NCBI GenBank assembly: GCA_938008665.1
Contig: CALLKA010000058.1
Location: 1-17,539 of the forward strand
Direction: 5' to 3'
DNA: 17,539 nt
Source: an uncultured Bacteroidota bacterium
Lineage (GTDB): Bacteria; Bacteroidota; Bacteroidia; Chitinophagales; Chitinophagaceae
Position numbers and translations under genes: made by a program. Below, piece by piece: positions 13,130 to 17,539 of the stretch; position 1 is the stretch's first letter, and every line of letters starts with the position of its first letter. The notes under the pieces were generated by a model, which worked only from the letters and a program-made list of their open reading frames with translations, was not told where the DNA came from and did no database searches.

Positions 13130-14650
13130 ATGAGTCAATCATTGTCAGAACAAGAAATCATTCGACGCGAAAAGTTACAACAATTAGAAGCTGCAGGTAT
13201 TAATCCCTATCCAGCACCTTTATATCCGGTGACCCACTATTCAAGTGATATAAAGCAAAATTATACCGAGGAAACCAAGGAGCAATTTGCAGCGGTTTGT
13301 GTTGCGGGTCGTATTATGAGTGTAAATGATAAGGGTAAAGTGTTATTTGTAAAAATTCAAGATGATAAGGGCATATTTCAATTATATATAAAGAGAGATG
13401 AAATTTGTCCAGACGAGGATAAGACCTATTGGGACGTGATGACTAAAAACGCCATGGACTTAGGTGACATTTTGGGCGCAACAGGATATGTGTTTGTCAC
13501 CAAAACAGGTGAAACCTCATTGCATGCGAGTACCATTACCTTATTAGCAAAATCATTAAAGCCACTGCCGGTAGTAAAACGTGATGAAGATGGTCATGTG
13601 TTTGATGCAGTAACGGATCCGGAATTTAGATATCGTCAACGCTATGCTGATTTAATTATTAATCCTGATGTAAAGGAAACTTTTGTAAAGCGTACATTAT
13701 TAATGACCACCATTCGTGAGTTTTTAAATACCCGCGGTGCATTAGAGGTGGATACACCTGTTTTACAAGCCATTCCTGGCGGTGCAGCTGCTAGGCCCTT
13801 TGCAACACATCATAATGCACTAGATGTTCCATTTTACCTGCGTATTGCGAATGAATTATATTTAAAGCGATTAATTGTAGGTGGTTTTGAATGGGTGTAT
13901 GAGTTTAGCCGCAACTTTAGAAACGAAGGAATGGATCGTACACATAATCCAGAGTTTACCGTATTAGAATGGTATACTGCTTACAAAGATTATTTCTGGA
14001 TGATGGAAATCACAGAACAATTATTTGAAAAAATTGCCATCACCTTGCATGGAAAAACTGAACTAACCGTTGGCGATACCACAATTAATTTTAAAGCACC
14101 TTTTCGTCGTGTGACGATTATGGAAGCCATACAGGAAAATACGGGTATTGATATTTCAGCAATGGATGAAGCGGGCTTAAGAGCCGTTTGTAAGCAATTG
14201 CATATTGATGTGCCACCTACCATTGGAAAAGGAAAACTAATTGATGAAATTTTTGGTGCAACCAGTGAATCAAAATATATCCAACCAACATTTATTATTG
14301 ACTATCCGATTGAAATGAGTCCATTAACTAAAAAGCATCGTTCAAAGAAAGGATTGGTTGAGCGTTTTGAATTAATGGTCAATGGCAAAGAGTTAGCCAA
14401 TGCTTATACGGAATTAAATGATCCTATTGACCAACGCAAACGTTTCGAGGATCAAGTATCACTTATGGAAAGAGGGGATGATGAAGCCATGTTTATTGAT
14501 CATGACTTTTTAAGAGCCTTGGAATATGGTATGCCACCTACTTCGGGAATTGGTATTGGAATAGATCGTTTGTGTATGATGATGTTGAACCAACCTTCAA
14601 TACAAGATGTATTATTCTTCCCGCAAATGCGCCCGGAATCAAACGAGTAA
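13130..14650 (+). CDS. lysS: Lysyl-tRNA synthetase, class II
   Basis: This cytoplasmic enzyme charges tRNA-Lys. The protein has 506 residues, the usual bacterial LysS length. The N-terminal OB-fold anticodon-binding domain spans about 53-150, followed by the class II catalytic domain. Motif 1 region runs from FVKRTLLMTTIREFL to DTPVLQ (185-213). Motif 2 is RNFRNEGMDRTHNPEFT (261-277), and motif 3 is GIGIGIDRL (473-481). The PGGAAARPF string (217-224) is typical of LysS. ATG 13130 gives MSQSLSEQEIIRREKL, the standard helical start. The gene converges on the M20D amidohydrolase gene; the 150 bp between them hold tandem hairpin repeats and an inverted-repeat terminator. Confidence 0.98.
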   Translation: MSQSLSEQEIIRREKLQQLEAAGINPYPAPLYPVTHYSSDIKQNYTEETKEQFAAVCVAGRIMSVNDKGKVLFVKIQDDKGIFQLYIKRDEICPDEDKTYWDVMTKNAMDLGDILGATGYVFVTKTGETSLHASTITLLAKSLKPLPVVKRDEDGHVFDAVTDPEFRYRQRYADLIINPDVKETFVKRTLLMTTIREFLNTRGALEVDTPVLQAIPGGAAARPFATHHNALDVPFYLRIANELYLKRLIVGGFEWVYEFSRNFRNEGMDRTHNPEFTVLEWYTAYKDYFWMMEITEQLFEKIAITLHGKTELTVGDTTINFKAPFRRVTIMEAIQENTGIDISAMDEAGLRAVCKQLHIDVPPTIGKGKLIDEIFGATSESKYIQPTFIIDYPIEMSPLTKKHRSKKGLVERFELMVNGKELANAYTELNDPIDQRKRFEDQVSLMERGDDEAMFIDHDFLRALEYGMPPTSGIGIGIDRLCMMMLNQPSIQDVLFFPQMRPESNE

Positions 14651-14656
14651 TTTTAA

Positions 14657-14755
14657 AAAAATCATAAGAGAAAATAATAGAGATTAATTATTTTCTTAGA
14701 AAAATCATAAGAGGGGGTTATAGAGATTATTTTTTCTTAGAAAAATCATAAGAGG
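14657..14755. repeat. Tandem 41-43 bp hairpin-forming repeat, about 2.4 copies
   Basis: AAAAATCATAAGAG recurs at 14657, 14700 and 14741. Each of the first two is followed by a TAGAGATTA-containing centre and TTTTCTTAG, and the third copy is truncated. In copy 1, AGAAAATAAT (14669-14678) and ATTATTTTCT (14687-14696) form a perfect 10 bp stem. In copy 2 the 5' arm has a G-run (14713-14717), yet it can still pair with the T-run in RNA from the + strand through G-U pairs. It lies in the 3' region of lysS, before the convergent terminator. Confidence 0.75.
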
Positions 14756-14759
14756 TTAA

Positions 14760-14798
14760 AGTAAAAGAAGGGTAAATTTTTTAAACCCTTCTTTTACT
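14760..14798. terminator. Bidirectional terminator between lysS and the M20D gene
   Basis: AGTAAAAGAAGGGT (14760-14773) and ACCCTTCTTTTACT (14785-14798) are perfect inverted 14-mers around an 11 nt AT loop. The 3' arm is T-rich on the + strand, but no extra T-tract follows on either strand. Placement between two convergent genes, 3 nt from the minus-strand stop, supports a shared terminator. Confidence 0.75.
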
Positions 14799-14800
14799 AA

Positions 14801-16255
14801 CTAATCACGATAATTCAATGCTGGTTTTATGTCGCCTAATAGTGCTTTGTATTTATAATCGCCAATAGCAGTTTTAAGTTCTTGTGTTGCTTTTTGAATT
14901 AATAAAGGATTACTCATTAAATCAATTGCAGTTAATGCCATTGCTTTACTTGCCACCAACATTCCTTTCGTTCCAATCTCTGTGCCACCTGCCGCTACTG
15001 CTTGCCAGCTATGTGCCGTTGTTCCTGGCACCCATGTTGCTACGCGCGCGCCAACAGTAGGCTTTAAATAGCTAACATCACCTACATCAGTGGATCCGGT
15101 ATTACCACCACCCATTTCATAATTCAGTGGTTTAATGCTTGCGACTGTTTCCATAGCAATCGGTGCGCCATTAAATGTGGGTTGTATTTTTTTTGCAAAT
15201 GCTTTTTCTACTTCTGTATAAGTAATGCCGCCCACTTTTTCTAAATTAGCTTGCATTACTTCAGCAAGTGATTTATTAATTAATAAATCGTGTGTGCCAC
15301 CAATGATATCATATTTCATCGTGGTACCGGTGCCTAAAGCAGCACCTTCCGCGGCTTTGACTACTCTGTCAAAAATTTCAACTACCTCCTTGCGTTTTGG
15401 ATGACGCACATAATAATATACTTCAGCAAAGTCAGGAACCACATTGGGCGCTTTACCACCACTGGTAATCACATAATGAATTCTTGTTTCTTGCGGAATA
15501 TGTTCTCTCATCATATTCACCATATTGTTCATGGCTTCAACGCCATCCAATGCGGATCTTCCTTGATCAGGTGACATGGATGCATGTGAAGCCACACCAT
15601 AAAACTTAAACTTGGCAGATTTATTCGCAAGCGCTACCGAAGTACCCACTGCATTCACAACATCTGGATGCCAGTGAATAACAGCATCTAAATCATTTAA
15701 AAGTCCAGCGCGCACTAAAAATACTTTACCACTACCGCCTTCTTCTGCAGGACAACCATATACTTTAATGGTACCCTTTAATTTACCTGCTGCAATTAAT
15801 TCTTTAATAACAATACCTGATGCCACACTTGCAGTTCCAAATAAATGATGCCCACAAGCATGCCCAGCAATTTTTCCAGCAATGGTATTTTTTTCAGGAC
15901 TAGCTGTTTGCGCCAAACCAGGCAAAGCATCAAATTCAGCCAAAATACCAATCACCGGTGAACCCGATCCGTAAGTAGCTACAAAGGCAGTAGGAATATC
16001 AGCTACGCCTGTTTCCACTTTGAAGCCAGCTTCTTTTAAATGTTGCACATGTAATGCAGCACTCTTTACTTCTTTGTAACCCACTTCAGCAAAATCCCAA
16101 ATTTGTAAAGCGGTTTTCTTATCTGCCTCGTATGCATTGTTCAAGGCATTTAATGCTGCATCTTTTGTAGCAGCAGTTGGATCAAGCTTTGCTTTCTTTT
16201 GTGCCCATGCACCAAAAGACAATAACATCACAGCACCTAACAATAATTTTTTCAT
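14801..16255 (-). CDS. Exported M20D-family amidohydrolase, AbgB-like
   Basis: This metal-dependent peptidase/amidohydrolase has 484 residues, close to E. coli AbgB (p-aminobenzoyl-glutamate hydrolase subunit B). Metal-site motifs are GHACGHH (131-137, with C134 and H136), CPAEEGGSGK (168-177, E171/E172), HWHP (194-197), H224 in ASHASMSPD (dimerisation/lid domain) and TTAHSW (H415). Residues 1-18 form a clear signal peptide (KK, LLLGAVMLLSFGAWA, cleavage before Q19), so the enzyme is probably periplasmic, unlike cytoplasmic AbgB. The substrate is uncertain; N-acyl amino acids, aminoacyl or p-aminobenzoyl-glutamate-type amides are possible. It lies 18 nt downstream of the SDR gene in the gmk-SDR-M20 cluster. 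AAGAGAG just before the ATG is only weakly ribosome-site-like. Confidence 0.9.
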   Translation of the reverse strand: MKKLLLGAVMLLSFGAWAQKKAKLDPTAATKDAALNALNNAYEADKKTALQIWDFAEVGYKEVKSAALHVQHLKEAGFKVETGVADIPTAFVATYGSGSPVIGILAEFDALPGLAQTASPEKNTIAGKIAGHACGHHLFGTASVASGIVIKELIAAGKLKGTIKVYGCPAEEGGSGKVFLVRAGLLNDLDAVIHWHPDVVNAVGTSVALANKSAKFKFYGVASHASMSPDQGRSALDGVEAMNNMVNMMREHIPQETRIHYVITSGGKAPNVVPDFAEVYYYVRHPKRKEVVEIFDRVVKAAEGAALGTGTTMKYDIIGGTHDLLINKSLAEVMQANLEKVGGITYTEVEKAFAKKIQPTFNGAPIAMETVASIKPLNYEMGGGNTGSTDVGDVSYLKPTVGARVATWVPGTTAHSWQAVAAGGTEIGTKGMLVASKAMALTAIDLMSNPLLIQKATQELKTAIGDYKYKALLGDIKPALNYRD

Positions 16256-16273
16256 CTCTCTTGTTTTGAATCG

Positions 16274-17092
16274 TTATAAAAATAAATCGTAAAATAATTT
16301 TCCTCCGGGCACCACTGAATATTTTGCTAAATCAGTAATACCTTCTGCAGCCAGTACTTCTTCGTCAATAAAAGTTTTACCAGTATACGCTAGTTTTTCT
16401 TTAGATAAAATATAAAAAGCAGCATCTGCAATAATATCCACTGTTCTACTCATTTTAGCCAATGCCTCACCTCCTAGTAAATTTCTAACAGCAGCAGTAT
16501 CAATGGTAGTGCGCGGCCACAAAGCGTTTACAGCAATACCATCTTCCTTAAACTCTTCTGCCCAACCCAGTGTCATCATGCTCATATTGTATTTAGAAAT
16601 AGTATATGCAACATGAGGTGCTAACCATTTTGGTGCCAAATTAATGGGTGGAGATAAAGTTAATATATGAGGGTTCTTTCCTTTTCTTAAAAAGGGTAGC
16701 GCGTGCTGCACCATTAAAAATGTTCCTCTCACATTGATATCGTGCATTAAATCAAAACGCTTACTGGCTGTACCAGCAGTATCGGTTAATTGAATGGCAC
16801 TTGCATTGTTAATTAAGATATCTAATCCACCAAATGTGGCAATGGTTTTTTCAATGGCAGCAGCAATTTGTGCTTCATCTCTAATATCCACTTGTACTGC
16901 CAAAGCCTTTGTTCCCAAGGCTTCTACTTCTGCAGCAGCTGTATAAATTGTACCACCTAATCTTGGATCTTCTTCTACCGATTTAGCTGCAATCACAATA
17001 TTTGCACCCGCAGCAGCTAATTTTAAAGCCATTGCTTTTCCAATTCCTCTTGTTCCTCCAGTAATTAAAACTGTTTTGCCTTGCATACTCAT
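16274..17092 (-). CDS. SDR-family oxidoreductase, HSDL2-like
   Basis: This classical-type short-chain dehydrogenase has 272 residues. The cofactor motif TGGTRGIG is at 11-18, NNAS at 95-98, the catalytic serine S147 in LTLSPP, and Y163-x-x-x-K167 in YTISK. The strings NIVIAAK (31-37), GGTIYTAAAEVEALG (46-60) and VNALWPRT closely recall the SDR domain of animal hydroxysteroid dehydrogenase-like protein 2. The SCP2 lipid-carrier domain of that protein is absent. The substrate is probably a hydrophobic or acyl alcohol/ketone, but that is not established. The start ATG lies 2 nt after the gmk stop, with M3 as an alternative start 6 nt later. The tight gmk-SDR-M20 spacing shows one operon. Confidence 0.9.
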   Translation of the reverse strand: MSMQGKTVLITGGTRGIGKAMALKLAAAGANIVIAAKSVEEDPRLGGTIYTAAAEVEALGTKALAVQVDIRDEAQIAAAIEKTIATFGGLDILINNASAIQLTDTAGTASKRFDLMHDINVRGTFLMVQHALPFLRKGKNPHILTLSPPINLAPKWLAPHVAYTISKYNMSMMTLGWAEEFKEDGIAVNALWPRTTIDTAAVRNLLGGEALAKMSRTVDIIADAAFYILSKEKLAYTGKTFIDEEVLAAEGITDLAKYSVVPGGKLFYDLFL

Positions 17093-17094
17093 GT

Positions 17095-17539
17095 TTAATG
17101 ATTTATAAAGTTTTCAATCAATTTTGATACATCGGCACATGCCACTTCTAATACTTCATTTTTTACAACTGCTTTAAATGCTTTGCTAAACTCAAGTTCA
17201 TAAGCCGCTTTATCAATTCTGGTTTGTATAGCTTCTGCAGATTCTGTTTGTCTGTTGAGTAATCTTTCTTTTAACACCTCAATATTTGGAGGCATAATGA
17301 ATATAGACAAGCAATCATCGCCCAAAACATTTTGAACTTTAATAGCGCCTTTTACATCAATATCTAAAACAGGTGTTTTACCCAATTTCCACAAACGATC
17401 TAATTCTGATTTAAGGGTGCCATAATATAAACCCTCGTACACCATTTCATATTCTAAGAAATCGTTTTGGTAAATATGTCCTTCAAAAGCTGCAGGGCTT
17501 AAAAAATGATATTCCACTCCATCTTTTTCGGCACCTCTT
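17095..17539 (-). CDS. gmk: Guanylate kinase (5' end beyond window)
   Basis: This enzyme phosphorylates GMP (and dGMP) to the diphosphate. The reading frame is open to the right edge and encodes RGAEKDGVEYHFLS, which corresponds to the GMP-binding TTR.PR..E.dG.dY.F.s motif. Further family features are FLEYEMVYEGLYYGT, PVLDIDVKGA (the IDVQGA-type strand), FIMPPNIEVLKERLLNRQTES (lid region, shown only in outline) and a C-terminal helix. The GTG at 17517 is internal to the conserved motif and is not the start; about 35-45 N-terminal residues with the P-loop lie off the edge. It is the first visible gene of a - strand operon with the SDR 2 nt downstream. Confidence 0.95.
   Translation of the reverse strand, partial: RGAEKDGVEYHFLSPAAFEGHIYQNDFLEYEMVYEGLYYGTLKSELDRLWKLGKTPVLDIDVKGAIKVQNVLGDDCLSIFIMPPNIEVLKERLLNRQTESAEAIQTRIDKAAYELEFSKAFKAVVKNEVLEVACADVSKLIENFINH

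Noticed and set aside
14657..14755. Short repeats as a CRISPR array
   Set aside because: The units are contiguous at 41-43 bp with the sequence between the repeated blocks also repeated, so there are no unique spacers, and no cas genes are present.
9000..15500. A possible replication terminus, from an impression that G exceeds C on the + strand to the left and the reverse to the right
   Set aside because: Hand counts on sample lines of minus-strand genes gave only small, mixed differences that gene orientation can explain. It needs a whole-chromosome skew plot.

Overview
The window looks like an ordinary chromosomal stretch of a Bacteroidota bacterium. A member of the Chitinophagaceae (Sediminibacterium or Hydrotalea-like) is my best guess, but that rank is inference. 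The evidence is low G+C, no Shine-Dalgarno pattern, repeated TAnnTTTG promoter elements just upstream of start codons, and gene types such as a DUF4369/TlpA-like exported thioredoxin and a MerC-domain protein. I see no rRNA, tRNA, prophage, insertion sequence or CRISPR array.

Layout. 1-595 (-) holds most of lptB (lipopolysaccharide export ATPase), divergent from metF (674-1627, +). metF converges, across a shared terminator hairpin, on an exported thioredoxin-fold protein (1665-3164, -). From 3284 a + strand block runs rlmD (23S rRNA m5U methyltransferase), two tandem rhomboid genes, a membrane-anchored endonuclease/exonuclease/phosphatase (EEP) protein, then cysS. The second rhomboid appears to lack the catalytic histidine. 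cysS overlaps the end of a convergent MerC-type gene (8957-9349, -) by 4 nt. Facing away from the MerC gene is a SCO1/SenC gene (copper delivery to cytochrome oxidase) followed by an extended-SDR epimerase. An LpxD-type acyltransferase (11115-12059, -) comes next.

The only long gap, 12060-12495, is very AT-rich. It contains a perfect DnaA-box 9-mer and, at its right end, a promoter-like element, two hairpins and an intrinsic terminator. Together these outline a candidate small RNA or attenuator of about 75 nt just ahead of rluE (23S rRNA pseudouridine synthase). rluE is followed by lysS. The lysS tail region carries about 2.4 copies of a 41-43 bp hairpin-forming repeat and a strong inverted repeat, facing a - strand cluster: gmk (cut by the window edge), an HSDL2-like SDR and an exported M20D (AbgB-like) amidohydrolase.

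Much of the content is housekeeping: translation and rRNA modification (rlmD, cysS, rluE, lysS), envelope lipid A/LPS (lptB, lpxD), C1 metabolism (metF), nucleotides (gmk), and metals/respiration (MerC-type, SCO). I saw no obvious new defence or mobile system. The items most worth a second look are the candidate small RNA ahead of rluE, the active/inactive rhomboid pair linked to an EEP protein, the Fur/Zur-like box in the MerC/SCO divergent promoter, and the nearly leaderless promoters.
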